Assembly: GCA_039029935.1 (NCBI GenBank)
Contig: JBCCFC010000120.1
Span: forward strand, 1 to 16,628
Length of the DNA stretch: 16,628 nt
Direction: 5' to 3'
From: G039029935 sp039029935
GTDB lineage: Bacteria; Chloroflexota; Anaerolineae; Caldilineales; Caldilineaceae
Shown here: positions 8,601 to 13,802 of the stretch, one piece after another
How positions within the stretch are numbered: position 1 is the stretch's first letter
How the letters are laid out: every line of letters starts with the position of its first letter
Made by a program: the position numbers and the translations under genes
The notes under the pieces: model-generated
Database searches by the model: none
Told to the model about the DNA's origin: nothing
What the model saw: the letters and a program-made list of their open reading frames with translations, nothing else

Positions 8601-11600
8601 CAGGTCAACGCCGATGTCATCGCCACCGTGCAGGCGGGCTTTATCGGCACATGGGGTGAATGGCACTTTACCGACCATTTTGTGGCCGACCCCAATAATT
8701 TGGGCAATGTCACGGCAGACGATTATGCTGACCGTCTGGAGATAGTCAACGCGCTGTTGGATGCTTTACCCGACTCGATTCAGGTGCAGATACGTACACC
8801 AGAGGACAAGCAGCACATGTTTGGCGATGGTAGTACAGGGGCTGCGGCGGCCTTGCCAGCGGACCAAGCACTCAATGATACGGCCATTGCCCGTGCCGCC
8901 CATCACAACGACTGCTTCCTTGCCAGCGACACCGACTATGGAACCTATCAGGACATTACAGATGATATTACAGGGGACAAAGCCTATCTCGAACTGGAGA
9001 CACGCTATCTGGCGATGGGTGGCGAGACCTGTAACCCTAACCCGCCGCGCTCACAATGTGCCACTGCTTTGGCCGAACTCGAACGCTTCCACTGGACCTA
9101 TCTCAACAGCGACTATCATCCTGATGTGTTGAGTGGCTGGACAGCAGATGGTTGTATGGAGGAAATCACACGGCGGCTTGGCTATCGCTTAGTCTTGCAG
9201 GATGGCTTCTACTCAAACGCCGTGCGCCCTGGCGATGCCTTTGCCATCCATGTGACGGTGCAAAATCAAGGCTTTGCCGCCCCCATCAAGGCGCGCCCGG
9301 TCAAGTTGCTATTGCGTCACACCACCAACGGCGATCTCTATCACACAACCTTGCCCGTCGATGTGCGCACATGGCTTCCGGCTGATTATATGCTCGACTA
9401 TACACTCTGTACGCCCGCCGATATCCCCGTTGGCGACTATGACCTGCTCCTCCACCTGCCCGACCGTGCCGAAGCCTTGGCCGCTCACCCCAGCTATGCC
9501 GTCCGCTTTGCCAACACTGGACTGTGGGAAAGTAGTACAGGCTATCACAATCTACAGCATACCCTGAGCGTGAGAACCGATGCTACTGCTCGGGCTTGTG
9601 GCAATGCATTATCAATGAAAAAAGTTGACGCTGCTCCACAAACACCAGCAAATTGGCTCAAGGCGCAGCAAGTCCCCAACAGCATTGTCAACACACCATT
9701 TTCAGGGCGGGATGGCGCGGTTATCAGCTACCGTGTCCCTAGTGATGATGCCGCCTACCCCTTTGTCTTTGACCGTGCATGGATTTATGACAACGCCTTG
9801 GCCGTCATCGCATGGACGCTGGACAACGAGTGCGCCGCTGCCCAGACGACACTGACCACACTGGCAAGTTTGGTCGAAAATGATGGCAAGTTGGGCTTCT
9901 CGGTTAGCACACAGGGTGACTTTGTACAGGGACTGTATCGCAGTGGAGCCATTGCGTGGGTTGGCTATGCCTTTACGCTTTATCAGGATCAATGTCAGGA
10001 TAGCCAATTTGAGGCAACCACACGCGACATGGCCGATTGGCTGCTCACTCAACAGGATGCAACGGGGTCTGTGCAGGGTGGTCCTGATGCCACCTGGCAT
10101 TCGACCGAACACAATATCGACGCCTATTTCTTCTGGCGTGATCTGGGGCTGCTCACAGGCCATCTGCCCTATACCCAAGCCGCCTCACAGGTGAAAACCT
10201 CGCTGCTAACCAACCATTGGAACGAGGGCTACGGCTGTTTCCAACAGGGCATTGGCGATGCGGGTAAGGCACTTGATGCGGCATCGTGGGGTGCGATCTT
10301 CCTGCACAGCATTGGTGAAGCGCAAAAAGCCGCAGATTGTCTTACCTTTCTGGAGGCCAACTATCCCGTGACTCACACCTGCACCTTCGAGCATGTGGAT
10401 TACACGGTCAGCGGCTATAAACCCTATGGCGACAACATTGGCGGTAATACACAGGTTGACCTCGTTTGGTCCGAGGGTTCACTCGGTGTGGCGATGGCCT
10501 ATCAACGCGTGGGTGACACGGCCAAGCGTAATGCAATCCTTGCAAACATGGATAAAATGCGCGATGCAGACGACGGCATTGCCTATAGCTGCCCACCCAT
10601 CCCCGAAAAAGAGTGGCATGATTGGGAGAGCGTTGCGGGTACGGCATGGCTGTCGATGGTAGAATCAACAAATCAGGCCGAATTTTGGCGCACAGACTCA
10701 ACCACGACAACGGTCATCTATATCAGTTCCAACACAGGCGGTCGCATCAACGGTGTGCGCTTCCATGATGAGGATATTCTGGCCGTCGATGTGCAAACAG
10801 GCGATGTCCAGAAACTCTTTGATGGCTCAGATATGGGCATTCGTACCGACCTCAACGCCTTCCACATGCTTCACGATGGCTCCATCCTCATGTCCTTTAA
10901 CCGCGACCTCACCATCAACGGGTTGGCAGTGGATGAATCCGACATCGTGCGCTTCATCCCGACCACACTAGGCGAAAACACGGCAGGTACATTCAGCCTC
11001 TACTTTGATGGCGATGATGTCGGTTTGGCTAGCCCTAGCGAAGACATCGACGCCATTTCCCTGACACCGGAAGGCGACCTGCTCATCAGTACCTTGGGTA
11101 GTTTCCGCCGCAATCCTAGTGTTGATGGGACACTTAACGGCAAAGATGAAGATATCTTTCGTTTCAGTGCGACCTCGCTTGGTGAGACGACGAACGGTAC
11201 ATGGGCGCAATACTTTGACGGCTCGGATGTCGGGTTGACCAGCCGTGTGGAAGATGTATCGAGTGCCATCATTGTCTCACCGACAGGCGACATCTTGCTG
11301 ACCACGCGTGGGGCGTTTACGGTAACGAATAATTTCACAGGGCAACCAGCAGACATTGTACGCTGCACCCCGACGCAACTTGGTGAGACAACGGCCTGTG
11401 ATTTTTCCATGTACTGGTATGGGGACAGACAAGGATTTGGGGCCGAGAAGATTGATGGGGTCTCGTTGCCGAGTGGTGTATCCTTGCCGATTGTGGCGGC
11501 TGGACGGGGAGAGGTGGGGATTGTGGATGATGGCGTTGTGTGGATCGAGGATGATGTGGTGGATGATGAGATTTATTTGCCGCTGATCTTGGTTCGGTAA
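2655..11600 (+). CDS. Giant exported multi-domain glycoside hydrolase-like protein (2981 aa)
   Basis: An uninterrupted frame with an N-terminal hydrophobic segment (about 23-42) after basic residues: a signal peptide or membrane anchor. Likely domains in order: helical alpha/alpha region (~63-395); putative Ig (~397-495); bacterial Ig (~499-592); CBM6/35-like beta domain (~598-737, IEAEHDADRAV); spherulin-4/GH135-like barrel (~766-1016, FYYGWPS); GH26-like barrel (~1045-1395, RFGHEMNGDWYSWG with E1171, and LVAEIG with E1279); GH39/PslG-like barrel (~1403-1717, WEVWNEPN with E1532, and WFTEFGW with E1641); DUF11 (~1726-1855); DUF4874/DUF4832 (~1864-2306, NPERGFY at 1876-1882); a second alpha/alpha domain (~2317-2675); beta repeats (~2696-2955); and the tail YLPLILVR. 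Both clan GH-A barrels keep an acid/base and a nucleophile Glu, so both may be active. It probably acts extracellularly on polysaccharide; the substrate is unknown. The ATG at 2655 lacks a clear ribosome-binding site. Domain names come from recalled motifs, not a search. Confidence 0.85.
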   Translation: MSRTFILNINQKRFNTRHKVSNVIVPILLCMLFLLPLLSIIQRFNHPHQVQPSMDIARATTLTYPTLPPIADNLTEYNLLATLPADLINQTRGGRPDENGLVGSNIPTFQGSHYQRGAMDLMTAGIVTGNDTDVADGWRAIDAAFTRQRISGESPGNFTNEATGGGDTPQDVGFWLAWLNHAVYLLEASPYEVQYRGQIATLKPKIELAMDFMMLESSLNYIRVNDGFSPNRSLIHANAFAFGYLLLDGTTDESKRAAYLAEAQWWGDRHFDNDHLYRSLDGVFAEDGGYDSSYHGVALEKALRLYIHFPTMTHDMEDKLFRAGRWLDQRILADRTIDATYNTRAGPGNEEGTDKALDVRAIKRALIYYRLLFDEPDILTRIDGLADSDSGISSHPPIVFSSLNITGVVGLPFSYAILTSNSAPEPNVSSITTGDLPLGLALQQNASYIKSTAYSLITGTPTVSGIYAVPITVTNADATSPGVGTGTATMAITVLDDGPPAVAIISPTHDTIYPHGTAVAMQVNATASQNRTIDRVEFYADNTLLSTDTSSPYTYTTTTLAVGTYIIEARVYDSAGDVSSEAVTTRISNRVYRVQNGMVVIEAEHDADRAVYQWKDATMLAGFAGVGYVTIPDGTTGNNTWEKGSEISYDVEIETAGDYYLAVRHNAADGGSDSVYAGFNGSQLGSSHIGVHSSGYNTWHWQRVSIPVTLQQGINTIQLRRREDGYAVDRLMIAQNLSDLPANLSTDIGPAESNLSQPEPTGIQAPQRMAFYYGWPSLVNSAGGDVNTAAATFGQFEIVVLGDGIQDTGHGDHANTTAIIAQLATQPSGHVVEVFGYADMRSDVVTAKQVVDDWAVMGVTGIFWNYADYAGDVDRTKQNELIDYTHNKGLRVMVRSWNPDDVLADDTGTIPSATHLTSNDIYLASGWLTDDTAYLSLSGWIDRVDRMHTHHARMGIRLAGLATGPVTSDLAWPSHAYQMALHGALMAELNILGYTNDQLSAWGDHANEVILPPAPTEGLGVDFTDSEIVHHQSNGIHIRRTVLGEFGIGGDGATWGLGYYRPFDDPLYTAIYYGADGWNVPNLQAQESWTGKKNSVVTLFTPLANDFPLEAIENLWFNGNTPLLTLEPFGYSAAQLAAGDADAQLTAWAIEFKLWLDSCGGRSAFLRFGHEMNGDWYSWGNDAANYVAAWQHIHTLFADLGIDSSQVQWVWAVNNVDVNTDPAENFYPGDSYVDWLGVDGYNWGESQNWSSWRDFPAVFDPMLTRLHAISPNKPILVAEIGTTGVSATTIVDGVEQGAGDPAKKNEWIAYTYLVGTKAYRQVKMAAYFNVDKGSRLAIGGESDWAVFNNGDADNPLNIPADEFEADKRIQAFADAMQDDLYRYEFPLSSVFGQSSVSATTTSTPTLGVVFHTTWNRANDQVRMDKAASIGAKVLRINVSWRLLERSNGVFHFDWYVPFVDDMLADAEARNLAVIFSLGEVPCWASSDPNKDCDASSHDYWYPPTSPVEYAEAFAFLVDRYGNRVMAWEVWNEPNVEEFWGQTTPDAATYTSLLQASYDAIKAVDTNAVVLGGSLAGTDTDYLAQMYTAGAKGHFDGLALHPYTSSSPSHCGSVRWGYQRGVEDIRNLMLAQGDDLPIWFTEFGWSSYDGSGGVGAANQAAYLAEALAIASGWDYVPVATWYNLVDRSDILPSSNLGYFGLFDLPNLNPKSAATTFRATAIEQKPMDLAITKTVSTNMVAPGAPISFTLTYINNGPSLATGIRITDSVAAGFTNITVSSTGVTITETAASPNFVWDVADLAVGEGGAIVIQAQISSTYTEATILTNRAAISTTVVDGTSLDTNTGNNQSQQTVLVRPGSTGSAGMVDYVATHDLYPNPERGFYKHTDTHAASYGPLSASTLSGYYRDNHTLILRVFYLEEFLNTPISQSYLDNMQADFNTLRTAGLKAVVRFAYTDTYKTEPPFGDASKAQVLAHIAQLKPVLQVNADVIATVQAGFIGTWGEWHFTDHFVADPNNLGNVTADDYADRLEIVNALLDALPDSIQVQIRTPEDKQHMFGDGSTGAAAALPADQALNDTAIARAAHHNDCFLASDTDYGTYQDITDDITGDKAYLELETRYLAMGGETCNPNPPRSQCATALAELERFHWTYLNSDYHPDVLSGWTADGCMEEITRRLGYRLVLQDGFYSNAVRPGDAFAIHVTVQNQGFAAPIKARPVKLLLRHTTNGDLYHTTLPVDVRTWLPADYMLDYTLCTPADIPVGDYDLLLHLPDRAEALAAHPSYAVRFANTGLWESSTGYHNLQHTLSVRTDATARACGNALSMKKVDAAPQTPANWLKAQQVPNSIVNTPFSGRDGAVISYRVPSDDAAYPFVFDRAWIYDNALAVIAWTLDNECAAAQTTLTTLASLVENDGKLGFSVSTQGDFVQGLYRSGAIAWVGYAFTLYQDQCQDSQFEATTRDMADWLLTQQDATGSVQGGPDATWHSTEHNIDAYFFWRDLGLLTGHLPYTQAASQVKTSLLTNHWNEGYGCFQQGIGDAGKALDAASWGAIFLHSIGEAQKAADCLTFLEANYPVTHTCTFEHVDYTVSGYKPYGDNIGGNTQVDLVWSEGSLGVAMAYQRVGDTAKRNAILANMDKMRDADDGIAYSCPPIPEKEWHDWESVAGTAWLSMVESTNQAEFWRTDSTTTTVIYISSNTGGRINGVRFHDEDILAVDVQTGDVQKLFDGSDMGIRTDLNAFHMLHDGSILMSFNRDLTINGLAVDESDIVRFIPTTLGENTAGTFSLYFDGDDVGLASPSEDIDAISLTPEGDLLISTLGSFRRNPSVDGTLNGKDEDIFRFSATSLGETTNGTWAQYFDGSDVGLTSRVEDVSSAIIVSPTGDILLTTRGAFTVTNNFTGQPADIVRCTPTQLGETTACDFSMYWYGDRQGFGAEKIDGVSLPSGVSLPIVAAGRGEVGIVDDGVVWIEDDVVDDEIYLPLILVR

Positions 11601-11617
11601 AATGAGTGGGCAATGCG

Positions 11618-11646
11618 CAAGGCGGAGACAATGTTGCCTTGTTGTT
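11618..11646 (+). terminator. Weak inverted repeat after the giant gene
   Basis: CAAGGC and GCCTTG form a 6-bp stem with a 12-nt loop, 18 bases past the stop of the giant gene. The right arm is followed by TTGTTG rather than a U-run, so it is at best a weak terminator. No better hairpin is visible in the 223-bp gap 11601-11823. Confidence 0.2.
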
Positions 11647-11729
11647 GCATCGTCCGAGGTAAATGACGTGCCGATTTGCCTACTTTCGCATCCCATGCAA
11701 GATATCGCAGACAACTTGGCGGGTACACG

Positions 11730-11759
11730 TTGCTATGCTACACTTTGCCTAGAGATAAT
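11730..11759 (+). promoter_or_regulatory. Possible sigma70-type promoter for the decarboxylase operon
   Basis: TTGCTA (11730-11735) and GATAAT (11754-11759) are separated by 18 bp, about 65 bp before the ATG at 11824. The -10 matches consensus at five of six positions and the -35 at four of six. The prediction is by eye only. Confidence 0.35.
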
Positions 11760-11823
11760 AGGTTGATGCCCATTTTAGAAAAGCGGCATACATTCAATTG
11801 AGGAGCTACACACAGACAATTTC

Positions 11824-12321
11824 ATGACACCATATCAACAAGCCGTGATTGACGGCCTCGAAACGGCGGCAATCGATTACTTTTTGCATGTGCCCGGCGG
11901 TCCGCTTGCGCCCATCATCACTCACTTTATCCAAGCTGAGGGTGTGACCGAGTTACCGTTGGCGAGAGAAGAAGAGGGCATCGGTGTGCTTGGTGGCTTG
12001 GCCTTGGGTGGCAAGAAGCCAGTGTTGATGATGCAGGATAACGGTTTGGGCAATGCCAGCGGTGTGTTGGCGACCTTTGCCAAAGCCTATCACATTCCGG
12101 GGCTAATTTTGACCGCACGTCGGGGTGGCTTGACGGAATTTAACTCGGCCATGCACTATTTCACCGAACATGTACCTGCGGTGCTGGATGCGCTCGACAT
12201 CAAAACCTTTGCATTGGACCAGACGATGCCGCCTGCGGAATGGGTGCGCCGCCTCCCCTTGGCCTATGAACATAGCGTAATTACCCATCGCCCCGTTGTT
12301 GTCATGCTGGAGCTAGACTGA
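11824..12321 (+). CDS. comD: ThDP-dependent decarboxylase, alpha subunit (sulfopyruvate decarboxylase-like)
   Basis: A 165-residue protein matching the N-terminal (PYR) half of thiamine-diphosphate enzymes in the split form typical of sulfopyruvate decarboxylase ComD. LAREEEGIGVLGG (residues 46-58) carries the Glu that activates ThDP, followed by the LGGKKPVLMMQ and GLGN motifs of the family. The related single-chain phosphonopyruvate decarboxylases are about twice as long. ComDE convert 3-sulfopyruvate to sulfoacetaldehyde (coenzyme M route); phosphonopyruvate to phosphonoacetaldehyde is the main alternative, and no pathway partner nearby settles it. GAGGAG (11800-11805) lies 18 nt before the ATG, which is long, but no closer in-frame start exists and the N-terminus aligns naturally. 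The next gene begins 1 bp after the stop, so they form an operon and presumably one complex. Confidence 0.75.
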   Translation: MTPYQQAVIDGLETAAIDYFLHVPGGPLAPIITHFIQAEGVTELPLAREEEGIGVLGGLALGGKKPVLMMQDNGLGNASGVLATFAKAYHIPGLILTARRGGLTEFNSAMHYFTEHVPAVLDALDIKTFALDQTMPPAEWVRRLPLAYEHSVITHRPVVVMLELD

Positions 12322-12322
12322 T

Positions 12323-12910
12323 ATGAGCCATACTATCATGAACCGGATTGATGCCATGCGCATCATCCTTGATCATCTGCCCAACGAACCCGTTATCGCC
12401 AACTGCGGCGCAACCTCTCGCGAACTGGCCTCCATTCACCGCTCGGCACAGCATCTCTACATTTTGGACTCGATGGGCATCGCCAGTTCCGTCGGCTTGG
12501 GCTTGGCTCTTGCGCTTGCGGAATCAGCCGCGAAACGTGTAGTCGTGCTAGAGGGCGACGGCGCACTGCTCATGAATTTGACCTCGCTTGCCAGCATTGC
12601 CTATCACCAACCACACAAACTATTGCTGGTGGTGCTGGACAACGAGTCCTATGCCTCGACAGGGGGTCAGGCGACCTATACGCAACGGGTCAACTTGGGT
12701 GACATGGCAGAGGCGGCGGGGCTGGCAACGTTGCGGGCTACAGATGAAGTTGAGTTGGAGGCCACGTTGAGTCAGCTTGATGACATTGATGGGCCAGTCT
12801 TTTTGCATGTGAAGATTGCAGCGGGGAATGCACCGGATATTCCGCTGTTGCTGGAGGACCCGGCTGTGATTGCGCATGAGTTTGCTGCTTGGGTGAAGAC
12901 ATTAATTTAA
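12323..12910 (+). CDS. comE: ThDP-dependent decarboxylase, beta subunit (sulfopyruvate decarboxylase-like)
   Basis: A 195-residue protein matching the C-terminal (PP) half of ThDP enzymes, as in ComE. The cofactor/Mg2+ motif is present as GDG (78-80) with N107 in LLVVLDNESY. LDSMGIASSVGLGLALA (48-64) matches the family's conserved glycine-rich loop, and MNLTSLASIA follows GDG as in ComE. With the alpha subunit it would rebuild the active site at the subunit interface and decarboxylate a 2-oxo acid carrying a sulfonate or phosphonate group. GGAG at 12309-12312, inside the alpha gene, is well placed for the ATG at 12323. Downstream, beginning about 20 bp past the stop, lie palindromic repeats with a T-run that could end the transcript. 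The substrate is inferred from family resemblance only. Confidence 0.75.
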   Translation: MSHTIMNRIDAMRIILDHLPNEPVIANCGATSRELASIHRSAQHLYILDSMGIASSVGLGLALALAESAAKRVVVLEGDGALLMNLTSLASIAYHQPHKLLLVVLDNESYASTGGQATYTQRVNLGDMAEAAGLATLRATDEVELEATLSQLDDIDGPVFLHVKIAAGNAPDIPLLLEDPAVIAHEFAAWVKTLI

Positions 12911-12931
12911 CAGGACAACTATGGTAAAAAC

Positions 12932-12987
12932 AGTACAACAGATTGCCAATCTGTTGCGCAGGTTGGCAACCTGCGATACTATTTTTT
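12932..12987 (+). repeat. Double-palindrome REP-like repeat, copy A
   Basis: This unit contains two near-adjacent palindromes, AACAGATTGCCAATCTGTT (9+1+9) and CAGGTTGGCAACCTG (7+1+7), flanked by AGTA and TACT, which can pair to close a two-hairpin structure followed by a T-run. It begins 22 bp after the beta-subunit stop and could act as a terminator. A second copy starts 79 bp later. Confidence 0.8.
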
Positions 12988-13010
12988 ATTGCATAGGAAC
13001 GTATACAAGT

Positions 13011-13067
13011 AGTACAACAGATTGCCAATCTGTTGCGCAGGTTGCCAACCTGCGATACTATTTTTTT
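13011..13067 (+). repeat. Double-palindrome REP-like repeat, copy B
   Basis: Same unit as copy A, identical except for the central base of the second palindrome (CAGGTTGCCAACCTG here, G at that position in copy A) and one extra T in the T-run. The single change sits exactly at the symmetry centre, so both copies keep perfect stems. The spacer between copies is 23 bp. Confidence 0.8.
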
Positions 13068-13142
13068 ACAGGAAGATCAGGAAGGCAAGGGAGGGGTAAG
13101 CATTGAGTCTTGGTCTCTTCCTGCCCTCCCTAATCTTCCTGT
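13068..13142 (+). repeat. Long imperfect hairpin (inverted repeat)
   Basis: ACAGGAAGAT (13068-13077) pairs with ATCTTCCTGT (13133-13142), and AGGGAGGG (13088-13095) pairs with CCCTCCCT (13124-13131). The left arm has a 10-nt insertion between the two stem blocks. It follows directly on the T-run of copy B. It may be another dispersed repeat or a decayed element end; no function can be assigned. Confidence 0.6.
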
Positions 13143-13183
13143 AGAATGCCGATAGTTAATAGATGTAGTGGAGGATAGATGTT

Positions 13184-13697
13184 ATGGTTGTGTATCCCTT
13201 TCCGGGCATGAATCCCTATACGGACTGAGTATCGAAAAAAGCGTGAACAAATCTTTATGTCTCGAACCAACTTTATCGAAATTGACCTGCTCCGCAGTGG
13301 CAAGCCATTTCATGTAGCTCCTCAATACGATGAGTATCACTATCGGATTATGGTCAGTCGTGGCTGGCAACGACCAAGGGCAGCACTCTATGCGTTCAAC
13401 GTGACACAGCCTATCCCGGAAATCCCGATTCCGCTACGCAAGGGGGAGGATGAGCCACGAATTGCGATTGGTGATTTACTTGAGCAAATTTATGTTGAAA
13501 ACCGTTATGACTCTGCTGAAAAAAGTCCGACTTCTATACTGGTGAGAAGTCGGACTTTTGGGCGATTTTGACCTTTTTGCAGCAGAGTCCGTTATGACTT
13601 CCGCATAGATTACACAGAGGAACCAGCGCCACAATTTGGCAAGGAAGATAGTCAGTGGCTGCGGGCGACGTTGCGCGATGCGGGGTTGAGAGCGTGA
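13184..13697 (+). pseudogene. DUF4058-family gene, internally deleted and interrupted by a MITE
   Basis: The gene starts at ATG 13184 behind GGAGGA with MVVYPFPGMNPYTD, the typical DUF4058 N-terminus, and hits TGA at 13226-13228. In another frame from 13230 it continues as the C-terminal part of the same family: YRKKREQIFMSRTNFIEIDL, then the YRIMVSRGW and PIPLRKGEDEP regions. The middle, well over 100 residues in normal members, is missing, so a large frame-breaking deletion is inferred at ~13228. The 81-bp MITE at 13509-13589 then cuts the 3' end and adds a stop at 13569-13571. After the element the original frame resumes at the duplicated CGTTAT: RYDFRIDYTEEPAP, ending in ATLRDAGLRA and TGA 13695-13697, a normal family C-terminus. 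DUF4058 function is unknown; this copy is dead. An ATG at 13257 opens a 104-codon frame, but it is only a remnant. Confidence 0.85.
13509..13589 (+). mobile_element. MITE-like element, copy 2 (81 bp), inserted in DUF4058 gene
   Basis: Terminal inverted repeats GACTCTGCTG and CAGCAGAGTC are perfect for at least 10 bp and extend through the A-run. The target duplication is CGTTAT (13503-13508 and 13590-13595). A perfect 15-bp inner inverted repeat (13521-13535 with 13545-13559) surrounds a 9-nt loop. It has the same orientation and layout as copy 1, which has 20 extra loop bases. Removing the element and one CGTTAT (87 bp, 29 codons) restores the DUF4058 C-terminal reading frame exactly, which fixes the element's ends. 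It carries no coding capacity. Confidence 0.9.
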
Positions 13698-13700
13698 AAA

Positions 13701-13740
13701 AGCGTTCAGTCAGCCGTCAGCGTTCAGCCAGAGCATGGCT
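13701..13740 (+). repeat. Short direct repeats and palindrome before hsdM
   Basis: AGCGTTCAG occurs at 13701-13709 and 13719-13727 (period 18), with CAGTCAGCCGTCAG between, followed by AGCC/GGCT around AGAGCAT. It resembles a fragment of a simple dispersed repeat. It lies between the DUF4058 stop and the hsdM promoter region. Confidence 0.45.
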
Positions 13741-13746
13741 TATCTG

Positions 13747-13775
13747 TTGACTGATTTTATAGGTTCCTGTACCAT
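13747..13775 (+). promoter_or_regulatory. Possible sigma70-type promoter for hsdM-hsdS
   Basis: TTGACT (13747-13752), 17 bp, then TACCAT (13770-13775): five and four matches to consensus. A start near 13782 would leave a leader of about 20 nt before the TTG at 13803, enough for its GGAG. The prediction is by eye. Confidence 0.35.
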
Positions 13776-13802
13776 CAAACATATCATTTGGAGAAGATAG
13801 CA

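Noticed and set aside
2838..11714. Many antisense and out-of-frame ORFs within and just past the giant gene
   Set aside because: They arise from the codon bias of the long sense frame; none shows family motifs or a credible start.
12932..13067. CRISPR array
   Set aside because: There are only two units, each internally palindromic and with a T-run; the 23-bp spacer and lack of cas genes do not fit.
12921..13106. 61-codon frame starting MVKTVQQIANLL after the decarboxylase genes
   Set aside because: It is entirely made of the palindromic repeat units; its repeated peptide pattern reflects the DNA repeat, not a protein.
13257..13571. 104-codon frame as an independent small gene
   Set aside because: It is the C-terminal part of a DUF4058 protein with its own N-terminus just upstream in another frame and its tail beyond the MITE; it has no ribosome-binding site of its own.
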